Shown here one piece after another: positions 8,044 through 17,753 of a DNA stretch of 64,000 nucleotides (its first letter is position 1; each line of letters starts with the position of its first letter). Position numbers and translations under genes: made by a program. Source of the DNA: BOG-224 sp963783505 (GTDB lineage: Bacteria > Acidobacteriota > Terriglobia > Bryobacterales > Bryobacteraceae); assembly GCA_963783505.1 (NCBI GenBank), contig CAWAOP010000049.1, positions 1 to 64,000 of the forward strand, read 5' to 3'. Below the pieces are notes generated by a model, which did not search any database, was not told where the DNA came from, and worked only from the letters and a program-made list of their open reading frames with translations.

Positions 8044-10375
8044 ATGGAAGAAACTTCCCGTACCATCAAGGGCGAAGCGAGCGCCGCTAAAGCGCCCAAG
8101 TACAAGAATCCGGCGCTGTCGGCCGAAGTGCGCGCCGCGGACCTGCTCTCGCGAATGACGCTCGAAGAGAAGGCCGCGCAGATGATGTGCGTGTGGCGGG
8201 AGAAGGCGAATACGCTCATCGACGCCGACGGAGCGTTCGACCCGAAGAAGGCCAAAAAAGCGTTTCGCCGCGGGCACGGTATAGGACAAGTGGGGCGGCC
8301 CAGTGACGCGGGCCCAGGCTTGAAGGCGCGCGCCATGGCCGAGCTGACGAACGCCATCCAGAAGTTCTTTATTGAAAACAGCCGCCTCGGAATTCCGGTC
8401 ATTTTCCACGAAGAATGTCTGCACGGTCATGCGGCCCCCGATGGAACCAGCTTCCAGCAGCCCATTGCTCTCGGCGCCACTTTCAATCCGGAACTGGTGG
8501 AGTCGCTTTTCACTATGACCGCGCTCGAAGCGCGCCTGCGCGGAACTACCCAGGCGCTCACGCCGGTGGTTGAACGTGGCGCGCGAGCCGCGCTGGGGGC
8601 GCGTGGAAGAAACCTACGGCGAAGATCCTTATCTGGTCTCGCGAATGGGCATCGCCGCCGTTCGGGGATTCCAGGGCGATGGCAAGTTCCGCGACAAGAC
8701 GCGCGTCATCGCAACGCTCAAGCATTTTGCGGCGCACGGACAGCCGGAATCCGGAATCAACTGCTCGCCCGTCAATGTTTCCGAGCGCCTGCTACGCGAG
8801 ACGTTCCTGTTCACGTTCAAGGAGGCGATCAAGAAGGGCGGCGCCCTAAGCGTGATGGCCTCCTACAACGAAATCGATGGCGTTCCGTCGCACGCCAACC
8901 GCTGGCTCCTTCGCGACGTGCTGCGCGGCGAGTGGGGCTTTCAGGGCTTCGTGGTATCGGATTACTTTGCAATCCGCGAAATGAACGTGCGGGCCGATGT
9001 CGGCGGCCACCGCCTGGCGGCGGACGGCAAGGAGGCGTGCGCCACCGCGGTCCGCGCCGGCGTGAACATAGAGCTGCCCGATCCGGACTGCAATAAACAC
9101 CTGGTCGAGCTGGTGAAGAAAGGCGTCCTGAAGGAAAAGGAACTCGACAATCTGGTTCTTCCCATGCTGCGGTGGAAGTTCCAGATGGGTTTGTTCGAAG
9201 ATCCCTATACCGATCCGGACGAAGCGGAAAAGGTTGTGGGTTGCGAGGCCCATGCCGAAATGGCGTACACTGCGGCCCGCGAATCCATCACCCTGCTGAA
9301 AAACGAAGGCGGCCTCGCGCCGCTCGATCTGGAAAAGATCAAGACTATCGCCGTCATCGGACCCAACGCCCATCGCACGCTGCTGGGCGGGTACAGCAGC
9401 GTTCCCAAGCACGAGATCACCGTGCTGGATGGCATCAAGGCGAAGGTGGGCAAGCGGGCGAAGGTGCTGTACAGCGAAGGGTGCAAGATCACCATCGGCG
9501 GATCGTGGGTGCAGGACGAGGTGGTCGCGAGCAACCCCGAGGAGGACCGCAAGGCCATCGCCGAGGCGGTGAAGGTGGCGCGCAAGGCCGATGTAGTGGT
9601 GCTTGCCATAGGCGGCAACGAGCAGACTTCCCGCGAAGCCTGGAGCTTTACGCACCTGGGCGACCGCGCGAGCCTGGATCTGGTGGGAAGGCAGGAGGAA
9701 CTCGTGCGCGCCGTGCTGGCGACGGGCAAGCCGGTAATCGCGCTGTTGTTCAACGGCCGACCGATTTCCATTAACTACGTCGCGCAGAACGTCCCGACGA
9801 TCATCGAGTGTTTTTATTTGGGCCAGGAGACGGGCCGGGCGGTGGCGGATGTCCTGTTCGGCGATTACAACCCCGGCGGCAAGCTGCCCATTACGATTCC
9901 GCGTTCCGCTGGCCATGTGCCGGCTTTCTACAACCACAAGCCCATGGCCCGGCGCGGCTATTTGTTCGACGACGTGAGCCCGCTGTTCGCCTTTGGGTAC
10001 GGGCTGAGTTACACGACGTTCACGATTAGCGAACCTCGGCTGGCGAAGAAGCGCATCGCGAAGAACGGCTCGACGTGCGTATCCGTCAACGTGACGAATA
10101 CGGGCGATCGCGAAGGCAGCGAAGTGGCGCAGATGTACATTCGCGATTGCTTCGGCTCGGTCACTCGCCCCGTCAAAGAGCTGAAAGGTTTCAAGCGGGT
10201 CTTCCTGAAGCCGGGAGAGACTGCGGCGGTTTGCTTTGAGATAACGCCGGAGTCGTTGGCGTTCTACGACATCGACATGAAATACGTCGTCGAACCCGGC
10301 GAATTCACGATCATGGTCGGCAACTCCTCGCGCGATGCGGACCTCCAGAAAGTGACGCTGACGGTCACGAAGTAA
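8044..10375 (+). CDS. GH3 beta-glycosidase (beta-xylosidase/beta-glucosidase), frameshifted
   Basis: This locus encodes a family-3 glycoside hydrolase of about 776 residues in two frames. The first frame runs from ATG 8044 (AAAGGA upstream) through LLSRMTLEEKAAQM and IFHEECLHG to QALTPVV; the second picks up at once with NVAREPRWGRVEETYGEDPY. The change falls at 8570-8571, where one extra T explains it. The nucleophile Asp is in GFVVSDYF, and the C-terminus has a fibronectin-III-like domain (VNVTNTGDREGSEVAQMYI). No signal peptide is visible, so it is probably cytoplasmic and cleaves imported xylo- or gluco-oligosaccharides. It lies directly upstream of a GPH symporter and a GH10 xylanase. 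A single-base sequencing error is the likeliest cause of the break; a true pseudogene cannot be excluded. Confidence 0.88.
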
Positions 10376-10409
10376 GCCCGCTGCCGGGCCGAAAAGAAAC
10401 GGGGTACTT

Positions 10410-11760
10410 ATGACGCAGAAACTCGCGCTCTCCGAGAAGATCGGTTACGGCCTTGGCGACATGGCCGCCAACTTCGTCTTCCAGGCGATGCTGGCGCTGC
10501 AACTGAATTACTACACCGATACGTTCGGCCTGACGGCGGCTCAGTCCGGGACGATGTTCCTGGTGGTTGGGCTCTGCGCGGCGGTGTTCAACCCGGTGAT
10601 GGGCGTCATCGCCGACCGTACCAACACGCGCTGGGGCAAATTCCGCCCGTGGCTGCTCTGGACCGCGCTTCCTTTCGGCGTCATCGGCGTCCTCACCTTC
10701 ACTACGCCCGACATGAGTATCGGCGGAAAGCTGGTCTACGCCTACATTACTTACAGTCTGTTGCGCCTGGTCTATCTGGTGAATAACGTGCCCTATGCGG
10801 CGTTAACCGGCGTCATGACCAGCGACCCGGACGAGCGCACGAACATCGCTTCCTGGCGCCAGATCTTCGCCAACTCGGCCGGGTTCATCGTGCAGAGCCT
10901 GGCTATTCCCCTGGTGGGTTTGCTTGGCCACGGCAGCTCGGCCAAGGGCTACCAGTTGACCATGGGGCTGTTCTGCGTCCTCGGCGCCGTGCTGTTCGTA
11001 GTCTCCTTCGCCTCCACCAAGGAGCGGATTCAGCCGGACCCGAAGCAGGAGTCCTCGCTGGTGCGGGACTTGGGCGAGCTGATGAAGAACGGTCCGTGGA
11101 TCGCGCTGTTCCTGGCGACCCTGTTTTACTTCATCGCGGTGGCCATGCGCGGCGGCGTGATGCTGCCGTTCTTCAAGTACAACGCAGGGGACCAGAACCT
11201 CTTCAGTTGGTTCAACGGCTTCGGCCTGGCCTCGCTGCTGGTCGGCGTTGCGTTTTCCACCAAGCTTTCCGCGCGTTTCGGCAAGCGCAACCTGTTCACT
11301 GTGAGCATGTTGCTGACGACGGGATTCACCATGGCCCTGTACGTCCTGCCGGCTAACGCCTCCCACCTCATCATTGCGTCGGAGGTCCTGCGCCAGTTGT
11401 CCTTCGGCATTTCCTGCCCGGTGCTGTGGGCGATGATGGGCGACGTGGCGGATTACGGCGAGTGGAAATCGGGCCGGCGCGCCACGGCCACCGTGACCGC
11501 GGCGGTGGTCTTCGCGCTATGGGCCGGGCTCGCGCTCGGCGGCTGGATCACCGGAAAGCTCTTCGACTCTTACGGCTACGTGGCGAACGCCACGCAGACC
11601 GCGACCTCGCTCATCGGGCATTCGCATGGTCGCGAGCGTTTATGCCGGGCTGGCCTTCTTCGCCACCGCCATCTGCCTGATCTTCTATCCGATCACGCGG
11701 GCGAAGAATCAGGAAATCGCCGACGAGCTGATTGAGCGGCGCAAGGGCTTCGCCAGCTAA
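10410..11760 (+). CDS. GPH-family sugar:cation symporter (MFS), frameshifted near the C-terminus
   Basis: The protein opens with KIGYGLGDMAANFVFQ and YYTDTFGLTAAQSG, then has NTRWGKFRPWLLW and ADRTNTRWG, all hallmarks of the glycoside-pentoside-hexuronide:cation symporters, with about twelve hydrophobic segments. After TATSLI the frame derails at the GGG at 11616-11618; dropping one G restores a natural GPH C-terminus (GIRMVASVYAGLAFFATAI ... ELIERRKGFAS) ending at TAA 11758-11760, for a total of 449 residues. Between an intracellular GH3 and a secreted GH10 xylanase, its job is probably uptake of xylo-oligosaccharides or xylosides. Confidence 0.88.
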
Positions 11761-11783
11761 TTAAGTAAAAGGAGTTACAAGTC

Positions 11784-12908
11784 ATGATTCGTTTTCGATC
11801 GCTTCTCATAGTCGCCGCGGGCGCGGCCGCGCTGGCCGCCCCGGCGCCCGCGCAGTCCACGATTAAGGATGCTTACCAGGGATTGTTCCGCGTCGGCGTG
11901 GCCATCAGTCCGAAATACTTCACCGGGCGGGACGCCGCGGGCGCGGCGCTGGTGGCGGCTCAGTTCAACCAGATCTCGCCGGAGAACGATCTGAAGTGGG
12001 AGAGCGTCCACCCGCAATTGGATACGTACAACTTCACGGCGGCCGACCAGTACGTGCAGTTCGGCGAGAAGAACCATATGTTCATCGTGGGCCACTGCCT
12101 GGTGTGGCACAGCCAGGTTCCGCGCACGGTGTTTCAGGACGACAAGGGCCAGCCGGTGACGCGCGACGTGCTGCTCAAGCGCATGCACGACCACATCGCC
12201 ACGGTCGTCGGCCGTTACAAGGGACGCGTTAACGGGTGGGACGTGGTGAACGAAGCGCTGAATGAAGATGGAACGCTTCGCCGGTCGCAGTGGCTGCAAA
12301 TCATCGGCGACGATTTCATTCAGAAAGCCTTCGAGTACGCGCACGAAGCCGATCCGCAAGCTGAACTCTACTACAACGATTACAACCTGGAAAACGATGC
12401 GAAGCTCAAAGGCGCCGTGGCGTTAGTGAGTAAGTTGAAAGCGGCGGGTGTGCATATCACGGCCGTCGGGCTGCAAGGTCACGACAACCTGGATTGGCCC
12501 ACCGTCGCGCAGCAGGATGCCGCCATCCTCGCCTTCAAGGCGCTGGGCGTTAAGGTCAGCATTTCCGAGTTCGATATTGACGTGCTGCCGGCCGCCAACC
12601 GCCAGCCCACGGCGGATATTTCCGCTACCGCACAGGGCAACGCGAATTCAAACCCCTACACGGTGGGCCTGCCGGATTCCGTGCAGCAGGCGCTAGCCAG
12701 GCGGTACGCCGATCTGTTCGGTGTTTTCCTCAAGTACCACGACACGATGAGCCGGGTGACATTCTGGGGAGTGAACGACGGCGGCTCCTGGAAGAACGAC
12801 TTTCCGGTTCGCGGCCGGACTAACTATCCGTTGCTGTTCGATCGGGACAACAAGCCAAAACCGGCTTTCGACGCGGTGATTCAGGCGGCCAAAGCGGCAA
12901 AGAAGTAA
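11784..12908 (+). CDS. Secreted GH10 endo-1,4-beta-xylanase
   Basis: The 374-residue protein has a signal peptide (residues 1-24, ending APAQ) and a single GH10 (beta/alpha)8 domain. The acid/base is Glu157 in WDVVNEAL and the nucleophile is Glu262 in VSISEFDID; HCLVWHSQVP and the substrate-binding NDYNLE and FWGVND segments are in the correct order. There is no carbohydrate-binding module. AAGGAG lies 9 bp before the ATG, and the gene follows the GPH symporter by 23 bp, so GH3-transporter-GH10 form a compact xylan-utilisation operon: outside cleavage, uptake, inside hydrolysis. Confidence 0.95.
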   Translation: MIRFRSLLIVAAGAAALAAPAPAQSTIKDAYQGLFRVGVAISPKYFTGRDAAGAALVAAQFNQISPENDLKWESVHPQLDTYNFTAADQYVQFGEKNHMFIVGHCLVWHSQVPRTVFQDDKGQPVTRDVLLKRMHDHIATVVGRYKGRVNGWDVVNEALNEDGTLRRSQWLQIIGDDFIQKAFEYAHEADPQAELYYNDYNLENDAKLKGAVALVSKLKAAGVHITAVGLQGHDNLDWPTVAQQDAAILAFKALGVKVSISEFDIDVLPAANRQPTADISATAQGNANSNPYTVGLPDSVQQALARRYADLFGVFLKYHDTMSRVTFWGVNDGGSWKNDFPVRGRTNYPLLFDRDNKPKPAFDAVIQAAKAAKK

Positions 12909-12937
12909 CCGTGCGGCAGCCCGAGGGCTGTCTCCAC

Positions 12938-13924
12938 TTAGATCGCTTCCGCCACGGGCTGCCCAGCCGCGGGCTTGATTCGCGCCAGCGCCAGGGCCAC
13001 TCCGCCCCAAAGGCCGGCTTTCTCTTCCAACTCCGAAGGCTCGATCCGTACTTTGTCGGCAGGGAAAAGGCGCACGCGCTCGCGGACTTCCCGCCGGACA
13101 TTTTCGATCAACAGAGGGCCGAGCGCGCCGGTCACATCGCCGCCCAGCACCACCAGTTCCGGGTTGAGGATCGTGACCACGTTGGAAACTCCGATGCCGA
13201 CCATTCGCGCGGCGCGGGCGATGGCCTCGCGCACCGATGAATCGCCGGCCCCCGCGGCTTGAGCCATGAGCCGCGGTGTGACGCGGTCTGCCGAACCTTC
13301 CACCAAATCGTAGAGCCGCGGAGCGTGGCCGCTGCGCATCAGGCGCACGCCTTCGCCCATGAGCGCCGGGCCGCTCGCCAGCGTCTCCAGGCAGCCGCGA
13401 TTTCCGCAGCCGCACAACGGTCCGTCGGGCAGGATGGTCTGGTGGCCAATCTCACCGGCCGATCCGATCGGCCCAAGGCGCAGCCGCCTGTCAATCACGA
13501 CCCCGCCGCCGATCCCCGTGCCGAGCGTAATCACCACCATGGTTCTCGCGGCGCGCCCCCGGCCAAAATACAACTCTCCGAGCGCCGCCATCCGCGCATC
13601 GTTGAGAAGGAACACCGGGCAATTCACCGCCGCGGCCAGCCTCTCGGCTACAGGCAGATCGCGCCATCCGCTAGGCAGGTTCGGGAGAAATAGCGTCCTG
13701 CCATGATGGAAGTCCACCACGCCGGGCACGCCCACGCCCATGGCAAGGAGGCGCTGGCCCGCCGATGCCGCAAGCTCATTCACGGTGGCGGCAATCCGGA
13801 TCAGGACCGCGTCCGCGCCTTCGTGCGCCTGCGTGGCGATGGTCCGTTCGGCGAGCATCTGTCCGGCGCCGGTCGCGACTCCGCAGAGAGTAATATTCCC
13901 GCCGATATCGACGCTGGCAAACAT
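12938..13924 (-). CDS. ROK-family sugar kinase or regulator
   Basis: The 328-residue protein has the N-terminal ATP-binding motif ASVDIGGN, the DARMAALGE segment, the glycine-rich ITLGTGIGGGVV phosphate loop and the ROK zinc motif CGCGNRGCLE. There is no N-terminal helix-turn-helix, so it resembles a kinase (glucokinase or N-acetyl-hexosamine kinase type) more than a XylR/NagC repressor. It converges on the xylanase gene with a 29-bp gap and may phosphorylate sugars released by the adjacent GH3 enzyme; that link is inference. Confidence 0.9.
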   Translation of the reverse strand: MFASVDIGGNITLCGVATGAGQMLAERTIATQAHEGADAVLIRIAATVNELAASAGQRLLAMGVGVPGVVDFHHGRTLFLPNLPSGWRDLPVAERLAAAVNCPVFLLNDARMAALGELYFGRGRAARTMVVITLGTGIGGGVVIDRRLRLGPIGSAGEIGHQTILPDGPLCGCGNRGCLETLASGPALMGEGVRLMRSGHAPRLYDLVEGSADRVTPRLMAQAAGAGDSSVREAIARAARMVGIGVSNVVTILNPELVVLGGDVTGALGPLLIENVRREVRERVRLFPADKVRIEPSELEEKAGLWGGVALALARIKPAAGQPVAEAI

Positions 13925-14014
13925 GGCGCTTCACTATAACGCATTGCGGGGGGAATGCGAAATCCGGATCGAGACTGGGGTTGCCGAGCAGTAGCGTATA
14001 AGCTACTATGAAGC

Positions 14015-14349
14015 TTGCTCCAGGAAATCGAGATCCGGCTGTTCCGCAAGGGCGCACGGGTTCCGTTCCTGGATTGGCTGGGACGAATTCAAGATGGCCG
14101 GACGGTGGGCATTATCCGCGCCCGTCTGAACCGTGTCCGTCTTGGCAATTTCGGGGACCGGAGGCCGGTGGCGTCCAGGAACTTCGTATCGATTTCGGTC
14201 CCGGCTACCGTCTCTACTATGGCCGCGAGGGTTCCACGGTTGTAATCTTGCTTTGCGGCTGCGCCAAGAGTACTCAGGCCAAGGACATCCTTACCGCCCA
14301 GGCTTACTGGAAGGAGCATTTGCATGGCGAGAGTGGCGCACAAGACTGA
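14015..14349 (+). CDS. HigB/RelE-like toxin, frameshifted
   Basis: Two overlapping frames together give a typical phage-derived Gp49-like (HigB) toxin of about 110 residues. The first frame (from TTG 14015) reads IEIRLFRKGARVPFLDWL and RLNRVRLGNFGD; the second supplies GGVQELRIDFGPGYRLYYG, VVILLCGCAKSTQAKDI and YWKEHLHG. One missing G near 14168 would join them. Members of this family cleave mRNA on the ribosome and are neutralised by the downstream antitoxin, whose start overlaps by 26 bp. The exact start is uncertain: an ATG at 14008 is one frame off, so another small indel may be present. Confidence 0.75.
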
Positions 14350-14657
14350 ATCCTATCGCGAAAGCCTGCTTGAAGCATTGCAGGATCCGGAGCAGGCCGC
14401 TCACTATCTGAACGCTTGCCTGGAGGACGCGGATTCGCGCGTTTTCCTGCTGGCGCTGCGCGACGTCGCCGACGCACGGGGGGGGGATTCGGGCGCTGTC
14501 CGGGGCTGCGAAGCTGAATCGCGAGAATCTCTACCGGATGCTTTCCGAGAGCGGGAATCCATCCCTGGAGAGCCTCTCGACGGTGCTCAACTGCTTGGAT
14601 CTTCGCCTGGCCGTCCAGTCCGTAGAGCGCAAACGGCCCAAGCGCCGCGTGGCGTAA
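14324..14657 (+). CDS. HigA-type antitoxin (XRE-like HTH), frameshifted in a G9 run
   Basis: The reading frame begins MARVAHKTESYRESLLEAL and continues ACLEDADSRVFLLALRDVADARGG. It is then knocked out of frame by the nine-G run at 14478-14486. Removing one G restores IRALSGAAKLNRENLYRML, SESGNPSLESLSTVLN and a natural C-terminus KRPKRRVA ending at TAA 14655-14657, for a total of 110 residues. This is the addiction-module antidote family, a helix-turn-helix DNA-binding protein that represses its own operon and binds the toxin. The toxin-first order is that of HigBA systems. Confidence 0.78.
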
Positions 14658-14681
14658 GCGCATTGATCGCCAACCGCGCAG

Positions 14682-16184
14682 CTAGTCGTTTGAGGTACGA
14701 GCAGTATTGCAGCGGGCTCGTCTCCTGCGAACCGCTTCCTCGAGGCCCAAACACAGCGCCGCCAGCGCGCCGCACGTCCAGGCGAACCAGTCGCCGTGGC
14801 GCGTGTAAAAAGTGGTTTCGTGGATGTAGTCGAAGCCGGTGTAGGAGGTCAACTGCGCGTAGGGCGGGACGAAGCCGCGCACCCGGCCCGCGGGGTCGAT
14901 GGTAGCGGTGACGCCGTTATTGGTGGCCCGCAGTATCCACCGCCGGTTCTCGGCCGCCCGCATGCGCACGATTTCCAGGTGCTGCCAGCGCGCGGCGCTC
15001 TCGCCGAACCAGCCGTCGTTGGAGATGTTGAAGAGCGCCTCGGCGCCGCCCGCGGCGAATTGACGCACGAAATTCGGAAAGACCGATTCGTAGCAAATGA
15101 ATGCGCCGATCTTGTGGCCGCCGCCCACCGCGGAAACCACCACGCGATTGCCGGCCGCGAAATCGCCCGTTTCCGTCGAGATTTTGTTGGCGAAGCCCAA
15201 CGGCCACGGCACGAATTCACCGAACGGGACCAGGTTGACCTTGTCGTAGCGGCTCACCAGTCCGCCTTGAGGGCCGACGATCACCGCCGAGTTCAGCGGC
15301 TCTCCCTTGGAATTGTGCGCCACGACTCCGAGCAGAAGATAAGCGTGGGTAGCGCGGGCGAGGCTGTCGGCCGCGTCCCGGAAGTCGGGATCGTCCTCGT
15401 AGTAGAGCGGCTGCGGAACCTCGGGCCACACCACAATCGAGGGCGGCTCCTTGTTCTCGCGCAAGGCTCCGCGTAGCGTCAGATCCGCCTGCGCGCGAAC
15501 GCTCCGCTCCAGCGAGGCGCGAGTCCATTCCTCGGTCTCGGAGATGTTGGGTTGCGAGAGCAGCGCGGTCTCGTGGCCTTGCCGCGCGGCCGCGAGAGGC
15601 GGCAGCAGATACAGCATCGGGAGAGCCAGCAGCCAGGCCAGTTCTACGCGCGGCCGCCGCAGAATGGCCAGCGCCAGGGCGGCCGCCGTGGCCGCGAATA
15701 CGAACGACAAACCCCAAACGCCGGTGACCGGAGCCAACCGCATGGGAGCATCCATCGCCAGGCCCGCGTTGCCAAGCGTAAGCCATGCGAATCCCAGCGA
15801 CCCGTGCGTCGCTTCCACTCCCACCCACAACGCCGCCACTGTTGGAACCGCCCACCAACGCCGCATCAGGACGCCGGCGAACATGGCGAAAACTCCCATG
15901 TGCAGAGCCTTGGCCAGCGCAAACAGCGTGAACACCGCCCAGCCGGCCGCCGGCCCGAGGCCGCCGTGAAACGCCAGCACGAACTGTATCCAGTAGCAGA
16001 CCCCGAACCAATAAACAATGCCCGCCGCCCAACCGTACAGGAACCGTCTTCCCGGACTTTCCTCGAGCGCCATGGCGAAAAGCAGGGGCGCGAGGGCCAC
16101 CGGCGCAAGCCAGGAAAACTCAAAACGGGGATACGCAAGCACTAGCAGCGCCGCGGAAAGGAGCGAAAGCGCCAGGTTCAGCAC
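14682..16184 (-). CDS. lnt: Apolipoprotein N-acyltransferase
   Basis: The 500-residue inner-membrane enzyme transfers the third acyl chain to the N-terminal cysteine of lipoproteins. About six hydrophobic segments occupy residues 1-200, followed by a periplasmic carbon-nitrogen hydrolase domain at about 205-460 and a final membrane helix near 475. The catalytic triad is visible as Glu255 (WPEVPQP), Lys315 (YDKVNLVPFGEFVP) and Cys364 (FICYESVFP). Its start overlaps the end of lipA by 7 bp, so the two are translationally coupled. It converges on the HigBA pair. Confidence 0.95.
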   Translation of the reverse strand: MLNLALSLLSAALLVLAYPRFEFSWLAPVALAPLLFAMALEESPGRRFLYGWAAGIVYWFGVCYWIQFVLAFHGGLGPAAGWAVFTLFALAKALHMGVFAMFAGVLMRRWWAVPTVAALWVGVEATHGSLGFAWLTLGNAGLAMDAPMRLAPVTGVWGLSFVFAATAAALALAILRRPRVELAWLLALPMLYLLPPLAAARQGHETALLSQPNISETEEWTRASLERSVRAQADLTLRGALRENKEPPSIVVWPEVPQPLYYEDDPDFRDAADSLARATHAYLLLGVVAHNSKGEPLNSAVIVGPQGGLVSRYDKVNLVPFGEFVPWPLGFANKISTETGDFAAGNRVVVSAVGGGHKIGAFICYESVFPNFVRQFAAGGAEALFNISNDGWFGESAARWQHLEIVRMRAAENRRWILRATNNGVTATIDPAGRVRGFVPPYAQLTSYTGFDYIHETTFYTRHGDWFAWTCGALAALCLGLEEAVRRRRARCNTARTSND

Positions 16185-17152
16185 GCCGCCCGCCGCGCTT
16201 CTTCGTTGACGTTCTCGGCCATGTACGAACTGCGCACCAGCGGGCCGCTGAACACCATGCGGAATCCCAGCGAGAGGCCGTAGTCGCGGTACTCGTCGAA
16301 CTGCCTCGGCTCGATGTACTCGGCCACCGGGAGATTGCGCCGCGTGGGGCGCAAATATTGGCCGATGGTGACGACGTCCGTTCCCGAATCGCGAAGATCG
16401 CGGAGCAACTCGCGGACTTCTTCCGGCGTCTCTCCCAGCCCGGCCATGAATCCGGACTTGGTGAGCGATTCCGCCGGCCCATGGCGCCGCGCGAACGCGA
16501 GAACATCGAGCGATCGCTTGTACTCCGCCTGCGGGCGCACCCGGCTGTAGAGGCGGGCGACAGTCTCCATATTGTGATTGAACACGTGCGGCCCCGCTTC
16601 CAGCACCGAAGCCACTGCGTCCAGGTCACCGCAAAAATCGGGGGTCAGCGCTTCCACGCGCGCCGAAGGCAGCGCGCTACGGGTCTCGCGGATGGTCTCC
16701 GCGAAATGGCGCGAACCGCCATCCTCCAGATCGTCGCGGTTCACGCTCGTGATCACGACGTACCGCAAATTCATCCCGGCGGCCATGCGCGCCACGTTGG
16801 CCGGCTCACCGGGATCGAGCCGCATATCCCGCCGCGCCGGATTTCCTTTGGGCACCGAGCAGAAGCCGCATCCGCGGGTGCAGTAGTTTCCCAGGATCAT
16901 GAACGTCGCGGCGCCGCGGTGGAAACACTCGTGGATATTGGGGCACCGCGCCGACTCACAGACCGTGTGCAGGTTCAGTGCCCGCAGGCCGCTCTTCAGG
17001 TGGTGCAGCGATTCGAAATGAACGGCGCTCTTCCGCGCCCACTCGGGCAGCCGGGGCCGCGCTCCTTGGCGCCCGCCATGGGCTGGCCCGGCAGCGGAAA
17101 GGGCAGGCTGAACCACGCTCCCGCCTTCGATCTGTACGAATGAGCCGCTCAC
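16178..17152 (-). CDS. lipA: Lipoyl synthase (radical SAM)
   Basis: LipA inserts two sulfurs into octanoyl groups to make the lipoyl cofactor of 2-oxoacid dehydrogenases. The auxiliary cluster ligands are Cys65, Cys70 and Cys76 in CESARCPNIHEC, and the radical-SAM ligands are Cys91, Cys95 and Cys98 in CTRGCGFC. TSVNRDDLEDGG, HNMETV and TKSGFMAGLGE are also family signatures. The usual RSS(Y/F) near the C-terminus is present as RSSYMAE. At 324 residues it is full length. It follows the SPOR gene by 1 bp and overlaps lnt, so nfeD-slipin-SPOR-lipA-lnt look like one minus-strand unit. No lipB is in the window. Confidence 0.96.
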   Translation of the reverse strand: MSGSFVQIEGGSVVQPALSAAGPAHGGRQGARPRLPEWARKSAVHFESLHHLKSGLRALNLHTVCESARCPNIHECFHRGAATFMILGNYCTRGCGFCSVPKGNPARRDMRLDPGEPANVARMAAGMNLRYVVITSVNRDDLEDGGSRHFAETIRETRSALPSARVEALTPDFCGDLDAVASVLEAGPHVFNHNMETVARLYSRVRPQAEYKRSLDVLAFARRHGPAESLTKSGFMAGLGETPEEVRELLRDLRDSGTDVVTIGQYLRPTRRNLPVAEYIEPRQFDEYRDYGLSLGFRMVFSGPLVRSSYMAENVNEEARRAAC

Positions 17153-17153
17153 G

Positions 17154-17750
17154 CTACTTGTGAATCGGGTTCTTGATGCCGAAGCGGCTCTCCAGGTCGT
17201 TCCGGGCTTTGCTCAGAGACGCTGCGTCGGAGTACGGTCCCACCATAATCCGCGACCAGCCATCCGCGCCGGTCTTCAGGCTGGCCGGCATGCCTCCGTC
17301 TTTCAGGGTTTGGAGCAGAGGCTGCGCGTCCGCCGCTTGCCGGGTGGCAAACACCTGCCAATACGACCCTGGCGCGTCGGCCACCGCCGGAGGCGGCTGA
17401 GGCGATTCGCGAGCGGCCTGGGTCGTAGGTTGGGGCGGCGGTTCGGGCGCGCGGCGCCTTTTCCGCATTGTCCGCTTGCGATTGCGTCGCGGCGTCGGCT
17501 GGGCTGAGAGGCCGGCGACGATCCTTGCGGGATTGTCACTGCGGCAGGATGCGTATCCCCGGTCGCACGGAGGCCCCGCCAGCGGAGCCGCGGCTTCCGT
17601 CTGCGTCTTGCCGCCTCGCGGCAAGTTCGCGCCCACCACGTATCCCAGCACGAAAAACACGCCGCACAACAGCGCGACGATGAAGAACGCGCTCAGCACC
17701 TGCTTGTTGCCTATGACCAGCTCGTATTCGCCCGTTTCGCTGTTTTTCAT
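17154..17750 (-). CDS. SPOR-domain membrane protein, linker frame disturbed
   Basis: The 198-residue frame starts with a cytoplasmic tail and one membrane helix (residues 20-42), then a linker, then a C-terminal SPOR domain (SYWQVFATRQAADAQPLL, GWSRIMVGPYSDAASL) of the kind that binds denuded peptidoglycan glycan strands at the division septum. The linker between about 17440 and 17590 reads unnaturally in the continuous frame (Cys/Arg-rich), whereas neighbouring frames give more typical text, HPAAVTIPQGSSPASQP and then AATQSQADNAEKAP. Three compensating single-base indels would explain this. The termini are unaffected, so the call is secure although the linker sequence is not. Confidence 0.85.
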   Translation of the reverse strand: MKNSETGEYELVIGNKQVLSAFFIVALLCGVFFVLGYVVGANLPRGGKTQTEAAAPLAGPPCDRGYASCRSDNPARIVAGLSAQPTPRRNRKRTMRKRRRAPEPPPQPTTQAARESPQPPPAVADAPGSYWQVFATRQAADAQPLLQTLKDGGMPASLKTGADGWSRIMVGPYSDAASLSKARNDLESRFGIKNPIHK

Positions 17751-17753
17751 GAT

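Noticed and set aside
12909..12937. Short hairpin CAGCCC-GA-GGGCTG between xylanase and ROK genes as a terminator
   Set aside because: The stem is only 6 bp with a 2-base loop and no T-run, so it is too weak to call.
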